Shown here: positions 1 through 8,135 of the stretch, piece by piece | Layout of the letters: every line of letters starts with the position of its first letter | How positions within the stretch are numbered: position 1 is the stretch's first letter | Assembly: GCF_002915175.1 (NCBI RefSeq) | Contig: NZ_NXEJ01000006.1 | Location: 194,626 to 258,625, forward strand | Origin: Agrobacterium rosae | GTDB lineage: Bacteria; Pseudomonadota; Alphaproteobacteria; Rhizobiales; Rhizobiaceae | DNA length: 64,000 nt | Reading direction: 5' to 3' | The notes under the pieces: generated by a model | The model's database searches: none | Seen by the model: only the letters and a program-made list of their open reading frames with translations | What the model was told of the DNA's origin: nothing | Made by a program: the position numbers and the translations under genes

Positions 1-302
1 GCCATGCGCATGGGAAGACCAGACTTGCCTTCGGAAACATCTTCCCGCAGCGGCACGTTATTGACGTGGCAAGGGCCAACTGTCTGGGCTGCGGTGACGA
101 TGCAATTCGGACTGCTTCGAAACACCGGCGACGGTAGTTTCGCGATGTCGACCGCCTTGGTTCCACCGTGGAGAAAATCGGTTCCCTTCCAGTCGAACTG
201 ACGGGCGGCAATGGCTTTATGCTGGCGAGGCCACAGCGATATGCCCGCTGCGGATGCGGCGATAATAACGCCTCCTCCAAGAATAACAGTTCTTCTTTTC
301 AT
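1..302 (-). CDS. Intradiol ring-cleavage dioxygenase-like protein, N-terminal part (runs off the window)
   Basis: Only the first 100 codons are present; the gene continues beyond base 1. It starts at ATG 302-300 after a GGAAAA ribosome site. Residues 1-24 are basic and then hydrophobic (KRRTVILGGG, then an Ala/Ile stretch), so the product is probably exported. Residues 67-100 match the region that opens the intradiol dioxygenase fold: C67, QTVGPCHV (73-80), then LREDVSEGKSGLPMRM. That pattern corresponds to the Q-T-x-GP ... LR-x-D-I-x-EG-x-x-G-x-P-L-x-L signature of catechol/protocatechuate 3,4-dioxygenase relatives. The iron ligands (two Tyr, two His) lie outside the window, so activity cannot be judged. 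Exported members of the family exist and their substrates are mostly unknown. Confidence 0.72.
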   Translation of the reverse strand, partial: MKRRTVILGGGVIIAASAAGISLWPRQHKAIAARQFDWKGTDFLHGGTKAVDIAKLPSPVFRSSPNCIVTAAQTVGPCHVNNVPLREDVSEGKSGLPMRM

Positions 303-313
303 CAATTTTTCCA

Positions 314-338
314 CTCTACAAAACGCTTGTTTGTAGAG
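314..338. other. Perfect 9-bp inverted repeat upstream of the dioxygenase
   Basis: CTCTACAAA (314-322) and TTTGTAGAG (330-338) pair perfectly with a 7-base loop. It lies between the dxs stop and the dioxygenase start on the same strand, 11 bases before that start codon. No T-run follows on the minus strand, so it is more likely an operator or a leader hairpin than a simple terminator. Confidence 0.45.
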
Positions 339-390
339 GGCGGAAAAGGAAATCCAAGTTAAATCTTGTCCATGCGCGCAGGCAGAACGG

Positions 391-2310
391 CTAAACGGCG
401 TAACCGACGCCCGCCTGTTTCTGGCCCAGTGCGTTGAATACGGTGGATACGATGCCCGCCCGGTCAAGGCCTGCATTGGCATACATGATTTCCGGCTTGG
501 CCTGCTCGACCCACTGGTCGGGAAGCGTCAAGGTGCGGACTTTCAGGCCCGTGTCGAGCAGACCGGCACTGGCCATAAAATGCAGCACATGCGCACCGAA
601 GCCACCTGCCGAGCCTTCTTCGATGGTGATAAGCACTTCGTGATGGCTGGCCAGTTGGCGAATAAGATCAAGGTCGAGCGGCTTGGCAAAGCGTGCGTCT
701 GCAACCGTGGTGGAAAGGCCCGCCGCATCCAGATCTTCGGCCGCAGCCAAGCATTCCGCAAGGCGCGTACCGAAGGAAAGCAGCGCGATTTTTGTGCCTT
801 CCTTGACGATTCGGCCCTTGCCGATCTCCAGAATTTCGCCGCGCACCGGCATCTCGATGCCGACCCCTTCGCCGCGTGGATAGCGGAAGGAAATCGGACC
901 TTCATCATAGGCAGCCGCCGTGCGCACCATATGTTTCAGTTCCGCCTCGTCCGAAGCGGCCATCACTACCATGCCGGGCAGGGTGGCGAGGAACGTCGTG
1001 TCGAAAGAGCCGGAGTGAGTAGGGCCATCAGCGCCGACGAAACCGGCGCGGTCTATCGGAAAGCGCACCGGCAGGCTCTGAATGGCCACATCATGCACCA
1101 GCTGGTCATAGCCGCGTTGCAGGAAAGTGGAATAGAGCGCACAGAACGGCTTGTAGCCATCCGCAGCAAGGCCAGCGGCAAAGGTCACCGCATGCTGTTC
1201 GGCAATGCCGACATCGAAGCTGCGTGTGGGGAACAATTCGGCGAGCTTATCCAGACCCGTGCCGTTCGGCATGGCTGCGCTGACGCCAACGATCTTGTCG
1301 TCAAGCGTGGCTTCCTGGATCAGCGCTTCCGCAAAGACGCTCGTGTAGCTCGGTGCATTGGGCTTGGCTTTCGCCTGCGCGCCGGTGATGACATCGAATT
1401 TGTTGACGCCGTGATACTTGTCAGCAGCGGCTTCGGCGGGCGCGTAGCCCTTGCCCTTCTGCGTCACGACATGGATCAGCACTGGGCCCTTCTGGTTGTC
1501 GCGCACATTGCGCAGCACCGGCAACAGATGCTCGAAGGAGTGACCGTCGATAGGGCCGATGTGGTAGAAGCCCAGCTCTTCGAACAACGTGCCACCGGTG
1601 ACATAGCCACGCGCATGGGTCACGGCACGGGTGATGGCGCGGTCGATGGTCTTGCCCAGATAGGCCGTCAACTTCTTGCCGAAATCACGGAAGCCCATAT
1701 AGGTGCGGCCAGACGCCAGACGCGCCAGATAAGCGCTCATGGCACCGGTTGGCGGCGCAATCGACATGTCGTTATCATTGAGAATGACGATGAGCCGGGC
1801 ATCCAGCGCACCGGCATTGTTCAGCGCCTCGAACGCCATGCCAGCGGACATCGAGCCATCACCAATGACGGAAATAACCTTGCGGTTGCTGCCGTCAAGC
1901 TCGGCCGCCACGGCCATGCCGAGACCGGCGGAAATGGAGGTGGAGGAGTGGCCAGCGCCGAAATCGTCATATTCGCTTTCCGCGCGACGGGTGAAGCCGG
2001 AAAGGCCGCCTTCCTGCCGCAGCGTACGGATACGATCACGACGACCCGTCAGAATCTTGTGCGGATAGCACTGATGGCCGACATCGAAAATCAACCGGTC
2101 TTCCGGCGTGTTGAACACCTTATGGATAGCAATGGTCAGTTCCACCACACCAAGGCCCGCACCCAGATGCCCACCGGTCGTGGACACGGCGTCGATCATC
2201 TCATCGCGCAGTTCCCTGGCCAGTTGTGGCAGGTCGCGATCCTCGATGGACTTGAGATCGGATGGGAATTTCACCCGGTCAAGCAATGGTGTCTCTGGCA
2301 TTCCGGTCAA
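391..2310 (-). CDS. dxs: 1-deoxy-D-xylulose-5-phosphate synthase
   Basis: First enzyme of the MEP isoprenoid pathway: condenses pyruvate and glyceraldehyde 3-phosphate to DXP using thiamine diphosphate; cytosolic. The ThDP-binding motif [15 protein letters not shown]...NDNDMSI is present, followed by the transketolase pyrimidine-binding and C-terminal domains ([18 protein letters not shown]). The open frame extends to a TTG at 2406, but homology begins with [10 protein letters not shown] at ATG 2301. I chose TTG 2310, giving 639 residues, the usual length for this family; ATG 2301 is the alternative. The pirin gene ends 92 bases upstream on the same strand. The last enzyme of the same pathway, ispH, is also in this window at 28964. 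Confidence 0.96.
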   Translation of the reverse strand: MTGMPETPLLDRVKFPSDLKSIEDRDLPQLARELRDEMIDAVSTTGGHLGAGLGVVELTIAIHKVFNTPEDRLIFDVGHQCYPHKILTGRRDRIRTLRQEGGLSGFTRRAESEYDDFGAGHSSTSISAGLGMAVAAELDGSNRKVISVIGDGSMSAGMAFEALNNAGALDARLIVILNDNDMSIAPPTGAMSAYLARLASGRTYMGFRDFGKKLTAYLGKTIDRAITRAVTHARGYVTGGTLFEELGFYHIGPIDGHSFEHLLPVLRNVRDNQKGPVLIHVVTQKGKGYAPAEAAADKYHGVNKFDVITGAQAKAKPNAPSYTSVFAEALIQEATLDDKIVGVSAAMPNGTGLDKLAELFPTRSFDVGIAEQHAVTFAAGLAADGYKPFCALYSTFLQRGYDQLVHDVAIQSLPVRFPIDRAGFVGADGPTHSGSFDTTFLATLPGMVVMAASDEAELKHMVRTAAAYDEGPISFRYPRGEGVGIEMPVRGEILEIGKGRIVKEGTKIALLSFGTRLAECLAAAEDLDAAGLSTTVADARFAKPLDLDLIRQLASHHEVLITIEEGSAGGFGAHVLHFMASAGLLDTGLKVRTLTLPDQWVEQAKPEIMYANAGLDRAGIVSTVFNALGQKQAGVGYAV

Positions 2311-2402
2311 TCGTTCGGCCTTCGTATTTTGGTGTTCGATCTGCCGCTTCCAGATGGTGTGCACTCTGGCCTTCGACAAGACTAAAATCGTTTTAACGAA
2401 TT

Positions 2403-3326
2403 TCAACCCTGCGGCAAAGGGACAAACTCCTCTTCATCCCCCGGTACAATGTCGAAGCGTCCAGTTCTCCACTCTTCCTTGGCTTTTTCTATACGTTCTT
2501 TTGATGACGACACGAAATTCCACCAGATATAACGCTTGGAATTCAGCGCCGCGCCGCCAAAAATCATGATGTGGCAACCGGCGATGCCGCCCTTCAGCGT
2601 AATATCGTCCCCAGCGCGAAACACGATCAGTTGATCGGCGGCAAAAACATCTCCCGCCACTTCCAGGCACCCAGAGAGAATATAGATCGCCCGTTCCTCA
2701 TGATCTGCCGCAAAGGGGAATTTGACGCCCGCGCCCAGCGTCAGGTCGACATAAAGCGTATCCGTGAACGTCTTGACCGGCGAAGATAACCCCGCAAACG
2801 AGCCAATGACGACACGGCCCGATGCACCTTTCACATCGTTGACAGGCATGGCGTCCCGCCCGGTGTGTGAAAAATCCGGCGCGATTTCTTCCTTGTTGTC
2901 GGGCAGGGCAAGCCATGTTTGCAGCCCGGACATGGACAGCGGATGACCCCGCAGGTTTTCCGGCGTCCGTTCCGAATGAACAATGCCGCGCCCCGCCGTC
3001 ATCAGGTTTATGTCGCCCGGGCGGATGGTGAGTTCGGTGCCGAGACTGTCACGATGCTTGATTTCACCATCGAAAAGATAAGTCACAGTGGAGAGTCCGA
3101 TATGCGGATGCGGCTTCACATCCAGCGCTTCCCCGGCTTTGAGAATGGCAGGGCCCATGCGGTCGAAAAAAATGAACGGCCCGACCAGTCGCCTGTCGCG
3201 CGTCGGCAATGCTCGTCTGACCGCAAACCCACCAATATCGCTGGAGCGCGGAATGATCAGGTTCTCGATGGCATCGCAGGCAAAGGCATCGCCTGCGGCG
3301 GGGTCATTTCCGGGAAAAAACGACAT
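2403..3326 (-). CDS. Pirin family protein
   Basis: Bicupin protein of 307 residues. The N-terminal cupin keeps the four metal-binding residues of pirins: H73 and H75 ([10 protein letters not shown]) and H117 and E119 (IVHSERTPE). Neighbouring pirin signatures FFDRMGP and the glycine-rich [10 protein letters not shown] are also present. Known pirins bind iron; some show quercetin 2,3-dioxygenase activity and others act as redox-linked regulators, so the substrate or role cannot be named here. The start is ATG 3326 with GGAG about 7 bases upstream. It is longer at the C-terminus (charged tail [16 protein letters not shown] region with [11 protein letters not shown]) than minimal pirins. Lies upstream of dxs in the same orientation. 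Confidence 0.9.
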   Translation of the reverse strand: MSFFPGNDPAAGDAFACDAIENLIIPRSSDIGGFAVRRALPTRDRRLVGPFIFFDRMGPAILKAGEALDVKPHPHIGLSTVTYLFDGEIKHRDSLGTELTIRPGDINLMTAGRGIVHSERTPENLRGHPLSMSGLQTWLALPDNKEEIAPDFSHTGRDAMPVNDVKGASGRVVIGSFAGLSSPVKTFTDTLYVDLTLGAGVKFPFAADHEERAIYILSGCLEVAGDVFAADQLIVFRAGDDITLKGGIAGCHIMIFGGAALNSKRYIWWNFVSSSKERIEKAKEEWRTGRFDIVPGDEEEFVPLPQG

Positions 3327-3450
3327 GGCAAATCTCCTGCGTGACTGGCAGGTAGATTAGCACGATTTGGGAGGCTGGTGAGGGTTCTCTTGTAAACGCT
3401 GTGTTCTCTGTTGCCCAAGGAGAGATGGGTGGATTCTGTATTAGATTTTC

Positions 3451-3535
3451 CGTCACCCTCGGGCTTGTCCCGAGGGTCTAACGAACCCCAACGTCAAACG
3501 TGATTAGATCCTCGGGACAAGCCCGAGGATGACGA
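3451..3535. repeat. Long inverted repeat built from two CCTCGGG palindromes
   Basis: Two 23-bp palindromes centred on CTCGGG...CCCGAG (3455-3477 and 3508-3530) are themselves inverted copies of each other, so about 85 bases can fold into one long stem or two short ones. This is the type of dispersed palindromic unit known from intergenic regions of Rhizobiaceae. The rest of the 250-base gap between pirin and xseB shows nothing else. Confidence 0.75.
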
Positions 3536-3577
3536 CGGTAAAGGGTGAGACCGGCGATCGTTCAAAGGGAGTTACAC

Positions 3578-3832
3578 CTATTCTCCGTCCAACGGCTCCA
3601 CGCCAACCGGCTTGCCCGCGCGATCCAGACGAATTTTCTCGATGCGCTTTTCAGCGGCCGTCAGCAGGGTTTCACAATGTTTCTTCAGGGCTTCGCCGCG
3701 CTCGTAAATGGCGATGGATTCGTCCAGCGCCACATCGCCGCGTTCCAGACGGGCGACAATGCTTTCCAGCTCGGCGACAGCCTTTTCGAAAGAATAACCG
3801 CTGACATCGGCTGTGTTGGCATTTTCCGTCAT
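3578..3832 (-). CDS. xseB: Exodeoxyribonuclease VII small subunit
   Basis: Small helical subunit (84 residues) of exonuclease VII, which degrades single-stranded DNA to oligonucleotides together with XseA (not in this window). The family pattern is clear: [20 protein letters not shown], then [14 protein letters not shown] and [17 protein letters not shown], a two-helix antiparallel hairpin. Homology starts at MTENAN, so I used ATG 3832 rather than the in-frame TTG 3838. The start lies only two bases after the stop of the HDAC-like gene, so the two are probably translated in a coupled way. The acidic C-terminal tail is usual for rhizobial XseB. Confidence 0.94.
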   Translation of the reverse strand: MTENANTADVSGYSFEKAVAELESIVARLERGDVALDESIAIYERGEALKKHCETLLTAAEKRIEKIRLDRAGKPVGVEPLDGE

Positions 3833-3834
3833 GT

Positions 3835-4770
3835 TCAACCCTTCATCATTCTCAAAATATGCATAGCTGCCGATTCCGCCAGCCCTTCCAGATCATAACC
3901 ACCTTCAAGCAGGCTGACGACCCGGTTGGCGGCAAATTTGTCGGCCATCTCAAGAATTCGCCCCGTTGCCCAATCGAAATCATCGCCCACCAGATTGATC
4001 TGCGCCAAGGGGTCGCGGTGATGCGCATCGAAACCCGCCGAGATGATAATGAGATCGGGCGAGAAATCGGCAAGTGCCGGCAGGACGCGGGATTTGAACG
4101 CCTCGCGAAAATGATCGCTGCCGGTGTTGGGCGAAAGCGGCGCGTTCACGACGTTATTCTTGATGCCGGTTTCTTTTTTATCGCCGCTCCACGGGTAAAG
4201 GGGCATCTGGTGTGTGGAGCAGAACAGGACCGAGGTATCGTTCCAGAAAATGTCCTGCGTGCCGTTGCCATGGTGGACGTCCCAATCAACGATCGCAACG
4301 CGTTCCGCCCCATGCACCTTCTGCGCATGGCGGGCCGCGATGGCGGCATTGTTGAACAGACAAAAGCCCATGGCCTTTTCTGTTTCCGCATGGTGGCCTG
4401 GCGGGCGGCTGGCTACGAAGACATTGTCGGCAGCACCGCTAAACACATCATCCACTGCCGCCATGGCAGCGCCGATACCGGTCAGCGTCGCCTGCAGACT
4501 TTTGGGCGAGGCATAGGTATCAGCCTCGATGCGGTTGATCTCGCCATCCTCTTCCGGGATCTGCCGCATGATCGAGATCAGATGGCTCTCCGGGTGCGCC
4601 AGCAACACGGCATCCTCGTTCGCCTGCGGCGCTTGCTTGCGCTCCAGCCGCTCGAAATTGGGATGCTCTAGTGCGATGTTTAGCGACCGCAGCCGGTCGG
4701 GCCGCTCCGGATGACCCGCAGGCGTTATGTGTTCCAGGAATATCGGGTGCTCGTAAAGCCGTGTGGCCAT
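3835..4770 (-). CDS. Histone deacetylase family protein (acetylpolyamine/acetoin-utilization type hydrolase)
   Basis: A 311-residue zinc hydrolase of the arginase/deacetylase fold. Visible active-site elements: RPPGHHAE (H126 and H127, the proton-shuttle pair), [12 protein letters not shown] (D164 and H166 as zinc ligands) and [11 protein letters not shown] (third zinc aspartate). Bacterial members act on acetylated polyamines, acetoin or acetyl-lysine; the sequence alone does not say which. There is no signal peptide, so it is cytosolic. ATG 4770 is preceded by GGAG. It heads a two-gene unit with xseB. Confidence 0.92.
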   Translation of the reverse strand: MATRLYEHPIFLEHITPAGHPERPDRLRSLNIALEHPNFERLERKQAPQANEDAVLLAHPESHLISIMRQIPEEDGEINRIEADTYASPKSLQATLTGIGAAMAAVDDVFSGAADNVFVASRPPGHHAETEKAMGFCLFNNAAIAARHAQKVHGAERVAIVDWDVHHGNGTQDIFWNDTSVLFCSTHQMPLYPWSGDKKETGIKNNVVNAPLSPNTGSDHFREAFKSRVLPALADFSPDLIIISAGFDAHHRDPLAQINLVGDDFDWATGRILEMADKFAANRVVSLLEGGYDLEGLAESAAMHILRMMKG

Positions 4771-4797
4771 GGCGGTGACTCCTGAAAAGGGGCAGCG

Positions 4798-5361
4798 TTA
4801 TGCGCGTTGCGGCAGCAGCGGATATCCGGCCATCACGGCGCGGCCGGCGAATGCTGAGAGAACCGCCTTGAGGATATCGCCCGGAATGAAGGCCATGGAG
4901 CCGACAAAGGCCTTCTGAAAACCGATGCCAGCTGCAAAGCCGAGATAGGTGATGCCGAAGGCATACAGCACGATTACCCCACCGGCAACGCTGGCCAGAA
5001 AGAAGCTGACACCCTGCACGAGGGCCGACTGATCCCGATTGACCAAACGTTCGGACAGATAGCCGGTGGTGAAGACTGCGGCGATCCAGCCTATCAGGAA
5101 GCCTGTGGTCGGCGTATAGAAGATCGAAAGCCCACCGCGGCCGCCTGATAGCACCGGCAGGCCGATGGCGGCGATGAGGATTGTGAGAAGAACCGCCAGC
5201 GTGCCACGCTTTGCCCCCAGCACCACACCGGCCAGCATGACGCCAAGCGACTGCGCGGTAATGGGCACGGGAATGAAGCCAAGCGGGATGGGCGGCAACA
5301 GGCCAAGCGCGATGATGATGGCTGAAAATAGTGAAATCAGAACGAGGTCACGGGTCTTCAT
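4798..5361 (-). CDS. bioY: Biotin transporter substrate-binding component BioY
   Basis: Integral membrane S-component (187 residues, about six helices) of an energy-coupling-factor biotin transporter. Diagnostic BioY stretches are FIPVPITAQSLGV near residue 30 and GLPVLSGGRGGLSIFYTPTTGFLIG around 60-85. The open frame extends upstream to 5448, but ATG 5361 has GGAG nine bases before it and begins MKTRDLVLISLF at the normal position. It is the last gene of bioM-bioN-bioY; the start lies 16 bases beyond the bioN stop. A second BioY is encoded at 47850. Confidence 0.94.
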   Translation of the reverse strand: MKTRDLVLISLFSAIIIALGLLPPIPLGFIPVPITAQSLGVMLAGVVLGAKRGTLAVLLTILIAAIGLPVLSGGRGGLSIFYTPTTGFLIGWIAAVFTTGYLSERLVNRDQSALVQGVSFFLASVAGGVIVLYAFGITYLGFAAGIGFQKAFVGSMAFIPGDILKAVLSAFAGRAVMAGYPLLPQRA

Positions 5362-5377
5362 TCTCAATAGGCTCCAT

Positions 5378-5998
5378 CTATAAATCTGAGGACGAGGTTT
5401 GGCCTCTGAAACCGCGCGCGTCAATGGCGTCTGCAATGGCATCGGCATCCTTCAACGTCATAATGATCAGCGGCACGAGGATCGTATGCAGTCTGGTCTT
5501 CATTCCCCGGGCGCGGTGCGCATCGCGCAAAGTCTCGTAGCGGTTGATGACTTCAGGCACGAAACGCACGACAAGCCCAACCGCCAAGCCGACATCGGCG
5601 GCCTTGGCAAGCCCCAGTTTTTCCAGCGGACGCAGCGCAAAAGCGATTTCGTCCATGAACTGGGAAATGCTGACGCTGGCCGTGATCGCCGTCGCCAGAA
5701 GCGTTAGGGCCGTCAAACGCAAAAGAGCAATCGCCGCATCCACTGCCGAAATCAGCAAAAAACTGAAAGCTGCAATGATGGCAATGGTCAGCAGAACAGG
5801 CCGCAGCCGCGCAACGATTTCCCGAACACCCAGATGCGTCTGCCACAGCACCAACCCTGCCACCAAAACGGCTGCGAAGAGGATGAACGGATCGCGCGTA
5901 AGGAACAGGCCAATGCTGAACAGGGCGAGGCTCGCCAGTTTGATGCGCGGCGATAGCTGGTAAAGCCAACCACTTCCTTCGACGTGCAGGCTTTTCAT
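5378..5998 (-). CDS. bioN: ECF transporter transmembrane (T) component BioN
   Basis: CbiQ-like membrane scaffold (206 residues) that couples the BioM ATPase to BioY during biotin uptake. Several hydrophobic helices (about residues 20-100) precede the cytoplasmic coupling helices carrying the two short Ala-Arg-Gly motifs typical of T-components: HRARGM near 165 and DARGF near 195. Its ATG overlaps the bioM stop as ATGA, showing tight translational coupling. A general cobalt/nickel T-component would look alike; the bioM-bioY flanks settle the assignment. Confidence 0.92.
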   Translation of the reverse strand: MKSLHVEGSGWLYQLSPRIKLASLALFSIGLFLTRDPFILFAAVLVAGLVLWQTHLGVREIVARLRPVLLTIAIIAAFSFLLISAVDAAIALLRLTALTLLATAITASVSISQFMDEIAFALRPLEKLGLAKAADVGLAVGLVVRFVPEVINRYETLRDAHRARGMKTRLHTILVPLIIMTLKDADAIADAIDARGFRGQTSSSDL

Positions 5999-6675
5999 GT
6001 CAGTGCCAGCTCTCGGTAAAGCCGGATGGCCTCGGCAGGGGATGCGTCGGCGTGAAGCCGGTTCTGATGGAACAGAAGCACGCGGTCGAAACTTTCCAGC
6101 AGCGGAAGATCGTGGGTGATGACGATCAAATCCTGCTCCAGCCCCGCCATGGTTCGCTCCACCAGCGCACGGTTTTTCAGGTCCAGCTGGTTCGTCGGCT
6201 CGTCCATGATGAGGATTTTCGGATTGGTTATGGTCAGCGCTGCCAAGGCCGATAGCTGCAATTCGCCGCCGGAAAGCTCATGCGCGCGGCGTTTTGCCAG
6301 ATGCTGGATATCGAAGCGCTGCAAGGTGGCGTCCACCGCCGCTTCGATGTCGGCCTTGTTCAGCCCCTTGTTCTTCAGGCCAAAGGCGATGTCGTCGCGG
6401 ATGATAGGCAGGATGATCTGGTTTTGCGGGTTCTGGAAAATAAAACCGACATCCTTCAAAACCTCCGACGCGTCCTTGACCGTATCCAGCCCGTTGACGC
6501 TGACATGGCCACTCGTCGGTTTCGTCAGGCCATTGATCATCCGCGCGAAGGTGGTTTTGCCGGAACCATTGAGGCCGATAATGCCGATGCGTCGTTGGTT
6601 AAGCGTCAGCGTAAGAGGCTCGACCGCCGCTCTGCCCTCAAACGCCACCCCCGCATCGTTAAAACGAATATCCAC
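5995..6675 (-). CDS. bioM: Energy-coupling factor ATPase BioM
   Basis: ABC-type ATPase (226 residues) driving the BioMNY biotin transporter. It has Walker A GLNGSGKTT, the Q-loop FQNPQNQI, the signature ELSGGELQL and Walker B ILIMDEPT followed by the switch histidine ITHD. The frame is open upstream to 6741, but that N-terminal extension does not resemble the family. GTG 6675, preceded by GGGGAC, starts VDIRFNDAGVAFEG in the normal position. The 111-base gap to the divergent glycosylase gene contains no TTATnnATAA BioR box, unlike the second bioY. Confidence 0.94.
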   Translation of the reverse strand: MDIRFNDAGVAFEGRAAVEPLTLTLNQRRIGIIGLNGSGKTTFARMINGLTKPTSGHVSVNGLDTVKDASEVLKDVGFIFQNPQNQIILPIIRDDIAFGLKNKGLNKADIEAAVDATLQRFDIQHLAKRRAHELSGGELQLSALAALTITNPKILIMDEPTNQLDLKNRALVERTMAGLEQDLIVITHDLPLLESFDRVLLFHQNRLHADASPAEAIRLYRELALT

Positions 6676-6786
6676 TACCAGTCCCCAAATGCTGTCGCTG
6701 TTCCTATAAACGTAGGAGAGGGCAAACGAAACAAGGAACAAAAAAAGAACATTGATTTTTCAGTCTCGCAACCATAGGCTTTTACC

Positions 6787-7977
6787 ATGGCGATTCTGAT
6801 TTCGAACGAAGCAGCACGACGTATCTTCCTGGCGCGACAGGGGCTGTCCGCATCGCCCAGCCGTGCCATGGGCAAGGCCGATTTGTTGAAACTGATAACG
6901 GATATCGGTTTCGTACAGTTGGATAGCATCGCCACGGTTGAGCGGGCGCACCACCAGATCATTTTCTCGCGAAACCAGACCTACAAACGGCAGCATCTCA
7001 CAGACCTGCTGGAGAAGGACCGGGCGCTGTTCGAGCACTGGACGCATGATGCCTCGATTTTGCCAGCGACCTTCTACCCCTATTGGAAACACCGTTTCCG
7101 CCGCCGGGAGCCCGTTATTCTGGAACGCTGGCGCAAGTGGCAGGGAGAGGGGTTCGATGCGGCCTTCGAGGAGACCTATCGTCGCATTGCCGAAAACGGC
7201 CCCGTCATGTCACGCGATATGAAGGCAGAGGGCCATCAGTCCGGTGGCTGGTGGAACTGGCATCCATCAAAGACCGCGCTGGAATATCTCTGGCACACCG
7301 GCAAACTGGCGGTGGCTGGCCGGATGAACTTTCAGAAGGTCTATGACCTCGCAGAGCGGGTCATTCCGGCTGAACATCATGATAAAGAGGTTCACCACGA
7401 CGAGTTCGTCGACTGGGCCTGCCGTGAAGCACTGACGCGGCTGGGCTTTGCAACGTCAGGCGAAATCTCCGCCTTCTTCGACATCGTAACGCCGCAGGAA
7501 GCCAAGCAATGGGTAACTGATCATCGCGATGAGCTCTGCGAAGTCTCGCTGGCTTCTTCGGATGGTGCCAAGGAGCGTGTCTCCTATGCCTTCGAAGGGT
7601 TTGTGGGCGAGGCCGAATCGGAGATCGAGCCGCCCAACCGCATCCGCGTGCTCAGCCCGTTCGATCCCCTGCTGCGCAACCGCGCTCGCACCGAACGGCT
7701 GTTCGGCTTTTTCTACCGCATCGAAGTCTTTGTGCCCGAGCCGAAGCGGCAATACGGCTATTACGTCTTCCCGCTTCTGGAAGGGGACAGGTTGGTTGGT
7801 CGCATTGATATGAAGGCGGAGCGTAAAGGTGGAACGCTGGATGTGAGGCGCCTCTGGCTCGAAAAGGGTGTGCGTGCCTCTTCGGGCCGTCTGGCAAAGC
7901 TGGATGCTGAGCTGAACCGGCTGGCGAAGTTTACCGGTGTTGAGACTGTACGGTATTTGGATGGCTGGCTGGGGTGA
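6787..7977 (+). CDS. YcaQ/AlkX-type winged-helix DNA glycosylase family protein
   Basis: A 396-residue member of the HTH_42/YcaQ family. Characterized members are monofunctional DNA glycosylases that unhook interstrand cross-links or remove bulky alkylated bases. The catalytic motif of the E. coli YcaQ (AlkX) branch, Q-x-D, is visible as Q44-L45-D46 in IGFVQLDSIATVERAHH; the Streptomyces AlkZ branch has Q-x-Q instead. Tandem winged-helix segments follow, ending in a beta-rich C-terminal part (LSPFDPLLRNR...LFGF..RIEVFVPEPKRQYGYYVFPLL). It is divergent from bioM and followed by a RIME-like repeat, so it is probably a single-gene unit. Confidence 0.87.
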   Translation: MAILISNEAARRIFLARQGLSASPSRAMGKADLLKLITDIGFVQLDSIATVERAHHQIIFSRNQTYKRQHLTDLLEKDRALFEHWTHDASILPATFYPYWKHRFRRREPVILERWRKWQGEGFDAAFEETYRRIAENGPVMSRDMKAEGHQSGGWWNWHPSKTALEYLWHTGKLAVAGRMNFQKVYDLAERVIPAEHHDKEVHHDEFVDWACREALTRLGFATSGEISAFFDIVTPQEAKQWVTDHRDELCEVSLASSDGAKERVSYAFEGFVGEAESEIEPPNRIRVLSPFDPLLRNRARTERLFGFFYRIEVFVPEPKRQYGYYVFPLLEGDRLVGRIDMKAERKGGTLDVRRLWLEKGVRASSGRLAKLDAELNRLAKFTGVETVRYLDGWLG

Positions 7978-8001
7978 GAGGGCGATGCCATTCCGCATCC
8001 T

Positions 8002-8111
8002 CATTCCTGTGCTCGTCACAGGAATCCAGTCGCCGCGCGTCTGCGCGGCGGGAAGACTTCTTTCACCCAAAGACTTGGGCTGGCTGGATTCCTGTCACAA
8101 GGACAGGAATG
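8002..8111. repeat. RIME-like palindromic intergenic element
   Basis: A 110-base element bounded by near-perfect 28-base inverted arms (8002-8029 and 8084-8111; outer ends CATTCCTGT and ACAGGAATG). Each arm is itself partly palindromic, and a GC-rich inner palindrome (CGCGCGTCTGCGCGG) lies between them. Size and architecture fit the Rhizobium-specific intergenic mosaic elements (RIME1). It sits between the 3' ends of two convergent genes, the usual location. Confidence 0.75.
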
Positions 8112-8135
8112 AGGGGTCAGGGAGATACTCTGAAT

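Noticed and set aside
580..2385. 601-codon open frame on the plus strand opposite dxs
   Set aside because: It is the mirror of a high-GC coding sequence; no domain, no ribosome site, and dxs on the other strand is certain.
6676..6786. Possible BioR box before bioM (CCTATAAACGTAGG)
   Set aside because: It is only a weak palindrome and does not match TTATnnATAA.
8002..8111. CRISPR or transposon end
   Set aside because: There is one inverted pair only, no spacers, no direct repeats and no transposase gene nearby.
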